Source: Blautia sp. (lineage in GTDB: Bacteria; Bacillota; Clostridia; Lachnospirales; Lachnospiraceae). Taken from it: DNA of 56,241 nt. The DNA lies in contig JAFUCO010000083.1 of NCBI GenBank assembly GCA_017459635.1, forward strand, positions 1-56,241, read 5' to 3'. The position numbers and the translations under genes are program-made. Below, piece after piece: positions 1-8,502 of the stretch. The notes under the pieces are model-generated. The model saw nothing but the letters and a program-made list of their open reading frames with translations, had not been told where the DNA came from and searched no databases. How positions within the stretch are numbered: the stretch's first letter is position 1; each line of letters starts with the position of its first letter.

Positions 1-2
1 AA

Positions 3-65
3 AAGACTGCTCAGGCTTACCGTGAATACCTTAAGGGCATAATAAAGGATTATAAAAGGACTTGA
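3..65 (+). CDS. C-terminal end of an upstream protein (partial)
   Basis: An open frame enters from the left edge and ends at the TGA at 63-65, five bases before the next ATG. The 20 visible residues are charged and helix-like, with alternating Lys, Arg and Tyr, as in many protein C termini. The tight spacing to the lipoprotein gene would suit an operon. The fragment is too short to identify, and chance openness cannot be excluded. Confidence 0.4.
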   Translation, partial: KTAQAYREYLKGIIKDYKRT

Positions 66-69
66 GTGA

Positions 70-1482
70 ATGAAAAGAAAACTTGCTTTTGCCCTGCTGG
101 GAGTAAGTGTCGGCCTGATGCTTTTATCCTCCTGTGGAAAAAAGAACGAGGCGGCAAAGGCAGCGGCTGAAAGTGAAGAAACTGAAAAGGCCGGAAACGG
201 TGAAGATACCGAGGGGGAATCCGGGGAACAGGGCGAATCAGGGGAGGAAGCCGAGGAACTGGTGGAGCCTGACAGGATAGCGATCCTGCTTCCGGGAAAT
301 TACAGTGACGGGCTTTATTCTGCAGATGTGGATGTCATGAGCAGCGAATTCCGGGAAGCCGGATACCAGACGGTAGTATGCTGGGCAGGCGGAGACAGAG
401 AACTGCAGAGCAGGCAGGTTAGTGAAGCGGTCTCGGACAACACGGTGGCCATGATAATATCTCCTGAGGATCCATATGGGCTTACGGATGCCATAGAGGA
501 AGTACACACTGCAGGTATCCCTGTTTTTGATTATGACGAGCTCATAATGAATACGGATAAGTTGAAGTTTTTTATCACGTTTGACAACAGGGAGGCCGGG
601 CACCAGATGGCAAAGCACCTTGAAGAGGAGCTTTCCCTGGATAAACGCAGTGAGGATGATGAACCGTACCGCATCGGCTATATGATAGATACTCAGAAGG
701 TCAGCGGACTGTTCGCTTTTAACGGGCTGCTGGAAGAACTGCAAAAGTATTATGAGTCAGGAGTGCTGATCCCACTGACAGGGGAGAATTATTACAGTGG
801 ATCAGAGACTGCAGCCATGAATGCATCTGATATCTCGGAAATAACAGGGGCGGTCGCTGAAAAGGAAAGCGGCTCTTTGATGGATATTGTATGTCTGTCA
901 GGTGATGAGCGGCTTGAAGCGGTTATGGAAGCAGCGGGAAGTGTGCCGGAAGATACATCTTCATCCGTGGATGCGGACATGAAAGATGATACAGAAGGCA
1001 GTAAAGGTGTATATATCTTTACCGATGACATAAATGAAAAAACTGCACAGGCTGTTGTTTCAGGTACTGTAAATGCGGCCGTCTTCAGGGACAGGCGGAG
1101 CCTTGCCTCAGAATGCGTAAAAACAGTAACCGCCTGCCTGTCAGACGAGGATCCTGAAGAATTCAATTACGGCGACTATGACAACGGGATAAGAACAGTA
1201 AAAGCCATAACCTGTCCCGTGGAAATAATAGACGACGAAAACTACACCATACTCATCGACAAAGGCTGGATCACGGAAGAAGAGCTGAATCTTAACATAG
1301 AAATCCCGGAAGAATCGACAGAACCAGCCTCAGGTGCCCTGCCGGAAGAAGCTTCAGGTGAATCCGCAGAAGATGCACCGGACGGATCTCGGGGTGAAAA
1401 TTCTGAAGAAACTCCGGAAAGCACAACCGAAGCCAGCCAGAACAGCATATCAACACCAAGACCCGGACCCGACAGGCTTTGA
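70..1482 (+). CDS. Sugar-type substrate-binding lipoprotein (XylF/ChvE-like)
   Basis: Extracytoplasmic solute-binding protein, 470 residues. A basic N terminus and hydrophobic segment end in an LSSC lipobox, so Cys22 should be lipidated and membrane anchored. An acidic, low-complexity linker (about 30-66) leads to a periplasmic-binding-protein type I fold. Its pattern, with an AILLPG start, a GIPVFDYDELI strand and a TFDNREAG segment, resembles xylose/multiple-sugar binders of the XylF/ChvE class. The last 65 residues are a Pro/Ser/Glu-rich tail. No permease or ATPase gene lies downstream, and a terminator follows. It may be a sensor or accessory binder rather than a transport component. The ligand is not predictable. 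The start has an AAAGGAC ribosome site. Confidence 0.8.
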   Translation: MKRKLAFALLGVSVGLMLLSSCGKKNEAAKAAAESEETEKAGNGEDTEGESGEQGESGEEAEELVEPDRIAILLPGNYSDGLYSADVDVMSSEFREAGYQTVVCWAGGDRELQSRQVSEAVSDNTVAMIISPEDPYGLTDAIEEVHTAGIPVFDYDELIMNTDKLKFFITFDNREAGHQMAKHLEEELSLDKRSEDDEPYRIGYMIDTQKVSGLFAFNGLLEELQKYYESGVLIPLTGENYYSGSETAAMNASDISEITGAVAEKESGSLMDIVCLSGDERLEAVMEAAGSVPEDTSSSVDADMKDDTEGSKGVYIFTDDINEKTAQAVVSGTVNAAVFRDRRSLASECVKTVTACLSDEDPEEFNYGDYDNGIRTVKAITCPVEIIDDENYTILIDKGWITEEELNLNIEIPEESTEPASGALPEEASGESAEDAPDGSRGENSEETPESTTEASQNSISTPRPGPDRL

Positions 1483-1490
1483 GTAAAAGA

Positions 1491-1546
1491 AAAACAGGGC
1501 TGTGAAGAAAACTGAGTTGCAAAACCCGATCTTCACAGCCCGTTTT
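1491..1546 (+). terminator. Rho-independent terminator after the binding lipoprotein
   Basis: A 12-bp perfect stem (GGGCTGTGAAGA at 1497-1508 with TCTTCACAGCCC at 1530-1541), flanked by an A run on the left and GTTTTG on the right. It closes the lipoprotein transcription unit. The same GGGCTGTGAA core recurs at 6531 and, with a bulged A, at 43188. Confidence 0.85.
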
Positions 1547-1556
1547 GTCTGCATAT

Positions 1557-1608
1557 GCCGTAATCCCGCCCTTTCGGGATTCATCACCGCCTCGCGAAAG
1601 GATTCCTC
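1557..1608 (+). repeat. Imperfect palindromic intergenic repeat, copy 1
   Basis: An AATCCCGCCC / CGGGATT hairpin is followed by a CCGCCTCGCG segment and GGATTCC. It aligns by eye with the hairpin block at 2584-2636 and with the left part of the element at 49474-49705. It has no coding potential. Confidence 0.55.
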
Positions 1609-1626
1609 ATAACATGCGCGGTTCTC

Positions 1627-1655
1627 TTTACAAATGGGATCATTCACTTTATAAT
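1627..1655 (+). promoter_or_regulatory. Sigma-A promoter for mrp
   Basis: TTTACA (1627-1632), a 17-base spacer and TATAAT (1650-1655). It lies 43 bases upstream of the Mrp start codon, which has an AAGGAG ribosome site. Confidence 0.75.
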
Positions 1656-1698
1656 GCTTAGTTGATGTACTCAAAAAATAAGAAAAGGAGAAAAGATT

Positions 1699-2529
1699 AT
1701 GGCAAAGGAATGCTCAAATACAGGCTGTGACAAATCAAGCTGTGAGGGATGTCCCTCCCGCAATGATCCATCCAGCATGCTTGAGAAGATGAATGCAAAA
1801 TCAGATATAAAAAAGGTGATCGGTATTGTCAGCGGTAAAGGCGGTGTCGGTAAATCCTTCGTTACCGGCTCTATAGCCAACTTACTTGCAAAAAAGGGAT
1901 TTAAGGTCGGTATTCTTGATGCTGACATCACAGGCCCCTCCATACCCAGAATGTACGGTATAACCGGCACCGCAGCCGGAAGTGACGAAGGAATTTATCC
2001 CCGCATCACTAAAAACGCTGTCAAGATAATGTCAGTAAACCTTCTTCTTCCGGAAGAGGATGCTCCTGTTATCTGGCGCGGCCCGATACTTGCCGGGATG
2101 GTTAAGCAGTTCTGGACGGACGTGGTCTGGGGCGAGCTCGACTATCTGCTTGTAGATATGCCTCCGGGAACCGGTGATGTGCCGCTCACTGTTTTCCAGT
2201 CGATCCCGCTTAATGGCATCATCATAGTTACTTCACCGCAGGATCTGGTAAGGCTTATTGTCAGAAAAGCATATAATATGGCACAGATGATGAACATCCC
2301 GGTGCTTGGCATCGTGGAAAACTACAGCTTCGTCAAATGTCCTGACTGCGGGAAGGAGATTCCGGTATTCGGTAAGAGCCATATCACCGAGATAGTTGAG
2401 GACATGGGAATCCCGCTTATCGGGCGCGTACCGGTAGAACCTTCATTTACGGAAAAAACGGATGAAGGGAATTTCCATGAGGTTGACAATCCATATATCG
2501 AAGCGGTATCGGCAGTACTGCCGTTGTGA
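1699..2529 (+). CDS. mrp: Mrp/NBP35-family P-loop iron-sulfur carrier ATPase
   Basis: Soluble ParA/MinD-type ATPase of the Mrp (ApbC/NBP35) family, which carries and transfers [4Fe-4S] clusters to apoproteins. It has 276 residues. The deviant Walker A motif GKGGVGKS is at residues 46-53, DADITGPS follows, and a DMPPGTGD Walker B-type segment lies near 154. A CPDC pair near the C terminus is the conserved cluster ligand of the family. The N terminus has four more cysteines (5, 10, 15, 18), an arrangement seen in NBP35-like and clostridial Mrp proteins. It is monocistronic, with its own promoter and a repeat-filled spacer after it. Client proteins cannot be told from this context. Confidence 0.92.
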   Translation: MAKECSNTGCDKSSCEGCPSRNDPSSMLEKMNAKSDIKKVIGIVSGKGGVGKSFVTGSIANLLAKKGFKVGILDADITGPSIPRMYGITGTAAGSDEGIYPRITKNAVKIMSVNLLLPEEDAPVIWRGPILAGMVKQFWTDVVWGELDYLLVDMPPGTGDVPLTVFQSIPLNGIIIVTSPQDLVRLIVRKAYNMAQMMNIPVLGIVENYSFVKCPDCGKEIPVFGKSHITEIVEDMGIPLIGRVPVEPSFTEKTDEGNFHEVDNPYIEAVSAVLPL

Positions 2530-2537
2530 TACAAGCC

Positions 2538-2638
2538 GTTACTGTTCACGGCCAAACCGCAGGCAGCCGGGCCTTAGGCCCTCCATTCGGAATTACGCCC
2601 TTACGGGCTTCACTGCCGCTTCGCGGCCGGATTCCGGA
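2538..2638 (+). repeat. Truncated MITE-like element after mrp
   Basis: Begins with GTTACTGTTCACGG (2538-2551), identical to the terminal repeat of the element at 49474. It then carries the shared CATTCGGAAT, CGCCCTTACGGGCTTCA and CCGCTTCGCGG hairpin blocks, closing with GGATTCCGG. No right-hand terminal repeat (CCGTGAACAGTAAC) is visible, so this looks like a left-end fragment. Confidence 0.7.
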
Positions 2639-2689
2639 AATAGAGTTGTGACATTAATCATCAGTTTCAGATCAGAGAGGAGCATGTGA

Positions 2690-5600
2690 ATGAGCGGAGT
2701 AAGACGGGTCTATGTTGAAAAAAGACCTGACTATGCGGTGCAGGCAAAGGAACTGAGGCACGAAATTAAAGGATATCTTGGAATTTCAGGCGTTACGGAT
2801 GTGAGAGTACTTATACGCTATGACGCTGAAAACCTGGATGATGAACTGTTTGAGCAGGCCTGCAGAACGGTGTTTTCTGAGCCGCCTGTAGACAACCTGT
2901 ACCTGGAAACCTTTGATATTCCGGAGGGCGCAAGAGTGTTCTCGGCATCATATCTTCCGGGACAGTTTGACCAGAGGGCAGACTCGGCAGTCCAGTGCAT
3001 ACAGCTCCTTAATGAAGAGGCTGCACCTATAATACAGTCAGCAACAACATATGTCATCAGCGGAAATATTACGGATGAAGAATTTGAAGCCATCAAAAAC
3101 CACTGCATAAATCCTGTCGACTCACGTGAGACAGGTCTTGAGAAACCTGAAACTCTTGCTTCTGTTTTCGAAGATCCTGCAGATGTACTGATCTTCGAAG
3201 GCTTTACTTCAATGAGTGAGGAGGAGCTTCGCTCACTGTATGATTCACTGAACCTTGCGATGACTTTCAGTGATTTCACTTATATACGGGATTATTTCCG
3301 CGATGACGAGAAAAGAGACCCGTCAATAACCGAAATACGTGTTCTTGATACTTACTGGTCTGACCACTGCCGGCATACGACCTTCTCTACAGAGCTTACA
3401 GAGGTTTCCTTCGGCGAAGGCGATTATCTTGAGCCGGTAAAGAAAAGCTTTGAGCAGTATTTGAGTGATCGTGAGGTGCTTTATAAAGGACGTGACGACA
3501 AATTCGTGTGCCTTATGGATCTTGCGACCCTTGCGATGAAAAAGCTGAAAGCGGACGGATACCTGAACGATCAGGAAGAATCTGACGAGATAAATGCCTG
3601 CAGCATAATAGTTCCGGTCGATGTGGACGGTAAGGAAGAGGAGTGGCTTGTCAACTTCAAGAATGAGACCCATAACCATCCTACAGAGATAGAACCTTTC
3701 GGCGGTGCCGCAACCTGCCTTGGAGGCGCGATCCGCGATCCGCTTTCCGGACGGACATATGTATACCAGGCAATGAGAGTGACCGGTGCCGCAGATCCTA
3801 CGGTTCCGGTGTCACAGACGCTAAAAGGAAAGCTTCCGCAGAAAAAGATAGTCCGCAGCGCAGCAAAGGGCTACAGTTCATACGGAAACCAGATAGGTCT
3901 TTCTACCGGCTATGTAAAAGAGATATATCATCCCAACTACGTTGCAAAGAGGATGGAGATAGGGGCTGTGCTCGGAGCTTCTCCAAGAAGAGCGGTAATA
4001 AGGGAAACGTCAGATCCGGGGGATGTGATCATACTGCTGGGCGGCAGGACAGGCCGCGACGGCATTGGCGGAGCAACCGGTTCCTCAAAGGTGCATACGG
4101 AGGCATCGATCGAAGTGTGCGGCGCTGAGGTTCAGAAAGGAAATGCCCCGACAGAACGAAAGATCCAGCGTATGTTCCGCCGTGAGGAAGTAAGCCGGCT
4201 GATAAAGAAATGCAACGATTTCGGCGCAGGCGGAGTTTCAGTTGCCATAGGGGAGCTCGCTCCCGGCCTGGAGGTTGATCTTGACAAGGTTCCGCGCAAA
4301 TACGCCGGACTTGACGGTACAGAGATCGCCATATCCGAATCTCAGGAGAGGATGGCTGTGGTCGTAGACCCGAAGGATACAGAAAGCTTCCTTATGTTTG
4401 CCGCAGAGGAAAACCTGGAAGCAGTCCCGGTAGCCGTGGTGACAGAAGAACCAAGGCTTAAGCTGGTCTGGCGGGGAAAAGAGATAGTAAATATTAAACG
4501 CGCCTTCCTTGATACTAACGGCGCGCACCAGGAAACAAAGGCCTTTGTGGAGATCCCTTCACGCGAGGATTGTCCGTTTAACAACAGGCAGGATGTTCCT
4601 GATATTAATCAGAAATGGCTCGAGACTCTTTCTGATCTGAACGTCTGCTCCCAGAAAGGCCTGGTTGAGATGTTTGACAGCTCAATAGGAGCGGCAAGCA
4701 CCCTTATGCCTTATGGCGGAAAGTATCAGCTGACCGAGACTCAGGCTATGGTCGCCAAAATACCGGTCCTTAAGGGGAACACTGAAACCGTGACGATGAT
4801 GAGTTACGGATTTGATCCGTACCTGTCATCCTGGAGTCCTTACCACGGCGCGGCATATGCGGTCACGGAATCTGTTGCCAGGATAGTTGCCTCCGGGGGA
4901 GATCCGCAGAAGATCAGATTCACGTTCCAGGAGTATTTCAGAAGGATGACAGAGGATCCGTCAAGGTGGAGCCAGCCGGTTGCGGCACTTCTGGGAGCCT
5001 ATGCGGCCCAGATGGGCTTCAGGCTGCCTTCGATAGGCGGAAAGGACAGCATGTCCGGAACCTTCAATGATATCGATGTACCGCCAACCCTTGTATCTTT
5101 TGCGGTAGATACCGGCAGGACTTACGAAGTGATAACTCCTGAGCTTAAAAGGCCGGGCAGCTCTCTTGTATGGTTCAGGGCTCCGAGGACTGAATATGAC
5201 CTTCCGGATTATGCGGCGATCATGGATCAGTACATGAAGATCCACAATGATATTAAAGAAGGAAAGATCATTTCAGCATATGCCCTTGACCGGCATGGAA
5301 TCTGCGCAGCCGTGAGCCGCATGGCATTCGGAAACCGGCTTGGAGTTAAGATAGAGCACAACCTTGATCCGAGGGACTTCTTTGCTCCGGGATTCGGAGA
5401 TCTGCTGTTTGAAGTACCGGACGGGAAAGTCTCACAGCTTCAGTTCACATATACGCTTATAGGTGAAGTGACTGAGGATCCGGCATTCAGGTACGGGCAT
5501 CATGTAATACAGCATGAAGAAGCTCTGGCAGCCTGGAAGGGAACACTTGAAAAGGTATTCCGCACCTCTTCCGGAGAAACACAGGAGGAGAAGGATTATC

Positions 5601-6484
5601 TTAAGGAATCAGCCGCGCCGGAAATGAGAGAGGACGGAATATACCTTACAGATAAGATTTATGTGTGCAGCCATAAAAATGCACGCCCGCGTGTGTTCAT
5701 ACCGGTATTTCCGGGTACAAACTGTGAATTTGACAGTACGAGGGCTTTTGAGAAAGCCGGAGCCGAGGTGGATGTAAAGGTGTTCAGAAACCTGACCCCT
5801 TCGGATATAAGAGATTCAGTGGAGATTTTTGAAAAGGCCATCGAAAATGCACAGATGATCATGTTCCCGGGCGGCTTTTCGGCCGGCGATGAACCTGACG
5901 GCTCAGCCAAGTTCTTCGCGACAGTGTTCAGGAACGCTAAAATAAAGGAAGCAGTGCAGAAGCTGCTTGATGAGCGTGACGGACTTGTACTTGGCATCTG
6001 CAACGGCTTCCAGGCACTTATAAAGCTCGGCCTGGTTCCGGGAGGCAGGATATGCGGCCAGGATGAAAATTCTCCTACGCTCACATACAATACCATAGGC
6101 AGGCATGTTTCCAGAATGGTATACACAAAGGTAGTCAGCAACAAATCGCCCTGGCTCCAGAAGGCAGTACCCGGGGCGGTATACTGCAGTCCGGCCTCAC
6201 ACGGCGAGGGAAGGTTCGTGGCACCTGACAGTGTCATTAAAGGCCTGATAGAAAACGGGCAGGTTGCTCTCAGATACGTAAGCCCCGACGGAGAAGTAAG
6301 GCTTAACGACGAGGACTGCAACGTAAACGGCTCCTACTACGCGATAGAAGGCATAACAAGCCCCGATGGCCGCGTCCTCGGCAAAATGGCCCACGCCGAA
6401 AGAAGAGGAGACGGCGTAGCCCTGAACATCTACGGCGAACAAAACCTTGGCATATTCGAATCCGGCGTCAATTACTTCAAATAA
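2690..6484 (+). CDS. purL: Phosphoribosylformylglycinamidine synthase, single-chain with glutaminase domain
   Basis: Fourth step of de novo purine synthesis: FGAR + ATP + glutamine gives FGAM. At 1264 residues this is the long form, with the PurL synthetase and PurQ glutamine amidotransferase in one chain, so no separate purQ or purS is needed. The synthetase part shows the SDHCRHTTF and NFKNETHNHPTEIEPFGGA signatures (about 220-345). The C-terminal part has FPGTNCEFD, the nucleophile Cys1104 in GICNGFQ, and a SHGEGRF segment as in class I glutaminases. The start has an AGAGGAG site 7 bases upstream. It is separate from purC/purB/purA at 38 kb. No purine riboswitch was recognised in the leader. 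Confidence 0.96.
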   Translation: MSGVRRVYVEKRPDYAVQAKELRHEIKGYLGISGVTDVRVLIRYDAENLDDELFEQACRTVFSEPPVDNLYLETFDIPEGARVFSASYLPGQFDQRADSAVQCIQLLNEEAAPIIQSATTYVISGNITDEEFEAIKNHCINPVDSRETGLEKPETLASVFEDPADVLIFEGFTSMSEEELRSLYDSLNLAMTFSDFTYIRDYFRDDEKRDPSITEIRVLDTYWSDHCRHTTFSTELTEVSFGEGDYLEPVKKSFEQYLSDREVLYKGRDDKFVCLMDLATLAMKKLKADGYLNDQEESDEINACSIIVPVDVDGKEEEWLVNFKNETHNHPTEIEPFGGAATCLGGAIRDPLSGRTYVYQAMRVTGAADPTVPVSQTLKGKLPQKKIVRSAAKGYSSYGNQIGLSTGYVKEIYHPNYVAKRMEIGAVLGASPRRAVIRETSDPGDVIILLGGRTGRDGIGGATGSSKVHTEASIEVCGAEVQKGNAPTERKIQRMFRREEVSRLIKKCNDFGAGGVSVAIGELAPGLEVDLDKVPRKYAGLDGTEIAISESQERMAVVVDPKDTESFLMFAAEENLEAVPVAVVTEEPRLKLVWRGKEIVNIKRAFLDTNGAHQETKAFVEIPSREDCPFNNRQDVPDINQKWLETLSDLNVCSQKGLVEMFDSSIGAASTLMPYGGKYQLTETQAMVAKIPVLKGNTETVTMMSYGFDPYLSSWSPYHGAAYAVTESVARIVASGGDPQKIRFTFQEYFRRMTEDPSRWSQPVAALLGAYAAQMGFRLPSIGGKDSMSGTFNDIDVPPTLVSFAVDTGRTYEVITPELKRPGSSLVWFRAPRTEYDLPDYAAIMDQYMKIHNDIKEGKIISAYALDRHGICAAVSRMAFGNRLGVKIEHNLDPRDFFAPGFGDLLFEVPDGKVSQLQFTYTLIGEVTEDPAFRYGHHVIQHEEALAAWKGTLEKVFRTSSGETQEEKDYLKESAAPEMREDGIYLTDKIYVCSHKNARPRVFIPVFPGTNCEFDSTRAFEKAGAEVDVKVFRNLTPSDIRDSVEIFEKAIENAQMIMFPGGFSAGDEPDGSAKFFATVFRNAKIKEAVQKLLDERDGLVLGICNGFQALIKLGLVPGGRICGQDENSPTLTYNTIGRHVSRMVYTKVVSNKSPWLQKAVPGAVYCSPASHGEGRFVAPDSVIKGLIENGQVALRYVSPDGEVRLNDEDCNVNGSYYAIEGITSPDGRVLGKMAHAERRGDGVALNIYGEQNLGIFESGVNYFK

Positions 6485-6486
6485 CT

Positions 6487-6519
6487 ATCCGGCATCCTCA
6501 AAAAAACCTGCCGGACTTA
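6487..6519 (+). terminator. Weak terminator-like hairpin after purL
   Basis: TCCGGCA (6487-6493) pairs with TGCCGGA (6509-6515) three bases after the purL stop. It is followed by CTTAAAA rather than a T run, so termination strength is doubtful. Confidence 0.4.
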
Positions 6520-6533
6520 AAACCCGCATTGGG

Positions 6534-6560
6534 CTGTGAAAAAGCCATACTTTTTCATAG
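6534..6560 (+). other. Hairpin in the purL-carD spacer
   Basis: An 11-bp stem with one G-U pair (6534-6544 with 6550-6560, loop CCATA), preceded by GGG so that it shares the GGGCTGTGAA core with the terminators at 1497 and 43188. The rest of the 298-base spacer is AT-rich and holds only the carD promoter. Confidence 0.5.
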
Positions 6561-6709
6561 AATTCCGGTAAGGAATTTATATGAACAACGTATCGAAAAT
6601 AGTTCACGGATTGTTCATAATATAAGGGATTTCTGCTCAAAAGAATTGAAAATTTGCAGATTAAACATAGACTTTTTTCACAAAGTTGTTCTGAAAGCAA
6701 AAACCGGGG

Positions 6710-6738
6710 TTAAAAAACATCTGAAAATTTGGTATAAT
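6710..6738 (+). promoter_or_regulatory. Promoter for carD
   Basis: TTAAAA (6710-6715), a 17-base spacer and a perfect TATAAT (6733-6738), 44 bases upstream of the CarD start. The -35 box is weak (4 of 6). Confidence 0.65.
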
Positions 6739-6782
6739 TACAGATGTGACTATATGCATCGGAACAGGAAAGGTGTGAAAAA

Positions 6783-7286
6783 ATGTTTTCAACAGGTGAA
6801 TATGTGATTTACGGAAGAGCCGGAATCTGCAGGGTCGAAGGTGTCACGACAATGGACATGGAAGGTGTCCCGAAGGATCGTCTGTACTATGTTCTGATTC
6901 CGGATGGCAAAAAGGATGGTACTATCTACACACCGGTAGACAACATGAAGCAGGTGCTGAGGCCTGTAATGACAAAGCAGGAAGCTGAACAGCTGATAAG
7001 CTCGCTTCCCGAGATCGAGGAGCTCAATATCGAAAATGAAAAGCTCCGGGAAGAAAAGTATAAGGAATGCATCAAAAGCTGCGACGGAACAGAGATGTTC
7101 CGCATCATCAAGACTATCTATACACGCAAGCAGAACAGGATGAAGAACGGTAAGCGTGTAACAGCGGTTGATGAGAGGTATATGAAGCTTGCTGAGGATA
7201 ATCTGTACGCAGAGCTGTCAATGCTGCTGGGTGTGCCGAGGGAAAAAATGGTTTCATATATATCCGAAAGGATCGAAAACCACTGA
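6783..7286 (+). CDS. CarD/CdnL-family RNA polymerase-binding regulator
   Basis: 167 residues. The N terminus (FSTGEYVIYGRAGICRVEG) is the Tudor-like RNAP-interaction domain shared with TRCF, which binds the beta subunit and modulates open-complex stability at promoters. It is followed by a Lys/Glu-rich helical domain (about 60-165) of the type that contacts upstream promoter DNA. Monocistronic, with its own -10 element and a GAAAGG ribosome site. Several CarD paralogues can exist in clostridia, so whether this is the rRNA-type regulator or a specialised one is open. Confidence 0.88.
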   Translation: MFSTGEYVIYGRAGICRVEGVTTMDMEGVPKDRLYYVLIPDGKKDGTIYTPVDNMKQVLRPVMTKQEAEQLISSLPEIEELNIENEKLREEKYKECIKSCDGTEMFRIIKTIYTRKQNRMKNGKRVTAVDERYMKLAEDNLYAELSMLLGVPREKMVSYISERIENH

Positions 7287-7362
7287 CGATTATCTGCTGA
7301 ATAGCGGAAAACCGGATCATGAAAGGCACTCAAAAAAACTTCCGGGTTATTAAAAAAAGTTG

Positions 7363-7391
7363 TTGACATCAGTTTTACAGCGTTGTATAAT
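7363..7391 (+). promoter_or_regulatory. Strong promoter for tRNA-Met
   Basis: Consensus TTGACA (7363-7368), 17-base spacer, consensus TATAAT (7386-7391), about 65 bases upstream of the mature tRNA. A 12 of 12 match to the sigma-A consensus, as expected for a stable RNA gene. Confidence 0.9.
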
Positions 7392-7456
7392 GGCAAGGCA
7401 GGTGCGAAAAAGGAATACTTTTTAAGAGCCTGCCTGCTTTATGAAGCAGTACATTT

Positions 7457-7530
7457 GGCGAGATAGCTCAGCTGGCTAGAGCACACGGTTCATACCCGTG
7501 GTGTCGAGGGTTCAAGTCCCCCTCTCGCTA
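7457..7530 (+). tRNA. tRNA-Met (CAT), elongator type
   Basis: 74 nt cloverleaf: acceptor GGCGAGA/TCTCGCT (first pair G-U), D arm GCTC..GAGC, anticodon stem CACGG/CCGTG around loop TTCATAC (anticodon CAT), and a TTCAAGT T-loop. The first base pair and anticodon stem fit elongator Met. The initiator would have a 1-72 mismatch and three G-C pairs at the loop, and tRNA-Ile2 has a different body. The CCA end is not encoded (CGC follows). The T stem contains one A-C mismatch (GAGGG/CCCCC). Confidence 0.93.
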
Positions 7531-7540
7531 CGCATTGAAC

Positions 7541-7580
7541 CCCGGGACCCTGGATAACATGGGTTCCGGGTTTTTCTTTT
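7541..7580 (+). terminator. Rho-independent terminator after tRNA-Met
   Basis: CCCGGGACCC (7541-7550) pairs with GGGTTCCGGG (7561-7570) with one G-U, 10-base loop, followed by TTTTTCTTTT. Starts 10 bases after the tRNA. Confidence 0.93.
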
Positions 7581-7599
7581 TAGTCTTATATGGATCTGT

Positions 7600-7796
7600 G
7601 ACACTTAAAGCGCGGCATGTAAAGTCTGCCCGGATCATGAAATCCCTTATAAGATCCGGCGGCCTGCGGCCGGGCCTGATAAGATGGGATTCCTGATGGA
7701 GGAAGTTTTCTTAAGCCGGAGGCGGGTTTGCAAAGTCGGGATTTCTAATGAAGAAAGTATTCCCTGGCCGCCTGAGGCTTAGCCGTGAACAGTGAC
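7600..7796 (+). repeat. Palindrome-rich spacer ending in a MITE-type terminal repeat
   Basis: A GC-rich cruciform region (a GGCGGCCTGCGGCCGGGCC core, flanked by AATCCC and GGGATT arms) that ends in CCGTGAACAGTGAC (7783-7796). This matches the right terminal repeat of the 49474-49705 element at 13 of 14 bases. No left end is visible, so it is probably a decayed right-end fragment. No gene is seen between the tRNA terminator and ftsE. Confidence 0.5.
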
Positions 7797-7818
7797 GATT
7801 TTTAGCAAGGAGGATCAA

Positions 7819-8502
7819 ATGATAGATCTTGTAGATGTGACAAAGACATACGGTACAGACAAACCGGCGCTGAGTCATGCTTCGCTTCATATTGACAAGG
7901 GCGAGTTTGTCTTTGTGGTGGGAAGCAGCGGATCGGGCAAATCTACTCTGATCAAGCTTCTCTTAAAGGAGCTTGACGCCACGTCCGGCAGCATCACGGT
8001 GAGCGGTGAACGCCTGGGCGGCATGAAACACAAAAGGATACCTAAATACAGACGCAAGCTTGGAGTGGTGTTCCAGGATTTCCGACTCTTAAAGGACCGG
8101 AATGTATATGAGAACGTTGCCTTCGCCCAGCGGGTGATCGGCAGCCCTTCCAGGGTACTCAAAAAAAGGGTGCCGGAGGTGCTTAAGGAGGTAGGGCTGT
8201 CTGACAAGTATCATTCGATGCCTGATGAGCTCTCGGGAGGAGAACAGCAGCGGGTCGCCCTGGCCCGTGCCCTTGTAAACAGGCCTGACATCCTGCTGGC
8301 TGACGAGCCGACGGGCAACCTTGACCCGCAGACATCGGATGAGATCATGGCGCTTATCGACACCTTTAATGCCAGAGGGACTACCGTCCTGGTGGTCACA
8401 CACAACAAGGAGATCGTAAATGCCATGCGGAAAAGGGTCGTGACCATGAAGGATGGTCTTATTGTGAGCGATGAGAAGGAGGGGATCTATCATGAGGCCT
8501 AG
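7819..8502 (+). CDS. ftsE: Cell-division ATP-binding protein FtsE
   Basis: ABC ATPase of the FtsEX complex. Together with FtsX it transmits cytoplasmic ATP hydrolysis across the membrane to activate peptidoglycan hydrolases at division or elongation sites. 227 residues: Walker [10 protein letters not shown], signature LSGGEQQR, Walker [10 protein letters not shown] and a switch His in VVTHNKE. The ATG at 7819 is preferred over the in-frame start at 7792 because AAGGAGG precedes it and the residues before MIDLVDV are not conserved-looking. It overlaps ftsX by 11 bases, as expected for co-translated partners. Confidence 0.95.
   Translation: MIDLVDVTKTYGTDKPALSHASLHIDKGEFVFVVGSSGSGKSTLIKLLLKELDATSGSITVSGERLGGMKHKRIPKYRRKLGVVFQDFRLLKDRNVYENVAFAQRVIGSPSRVLKKRVPEVLKEVGLSDKYHSMPDELSGGEQQRVALARALVNRPDILLADEPTGNLDPQTSDEIMALIDTFNARGTTVLVVTHNKEIVNAMRKRVVTMKDGLIVSDEKEGIYHEA

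Noticed and set aside
2683-2688. ATG-TGA start-stop minimal ORF just before purL
   Set aside because: It lies between the ribosome site and the true ATG and is probably a chance overlap; no support for a regulatory stall.
2530-2689. Purine riboswitch or small ORF upstream of purL
   Set aside because: The spacer is explained by a MITE fragment; no purine aptamer core was seen, and the ORF across it has no ribosome site or conserved look.
5659-6321. 220-residue antisense ORF inside purL
   Set aside because: It lies entirely opposite the conserved glutaminase domain and has Ser/Pro-rich shadow composition.
6529-6807. 92-residue ORF upstream of carD
   Set aside because: It runs through the carD promoter and start, has no ribosome site and has low-complexity AT-driven composition.
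7457-7530. Initiator tRNA-fMet or tRNA-Ile2 (CAT)
   Set aside because: The first base pair is G-U rather than mismatched, the anticodon stem lacks the three G-C pairs of initiators, and the body matches elongator Met rather than Ile2.
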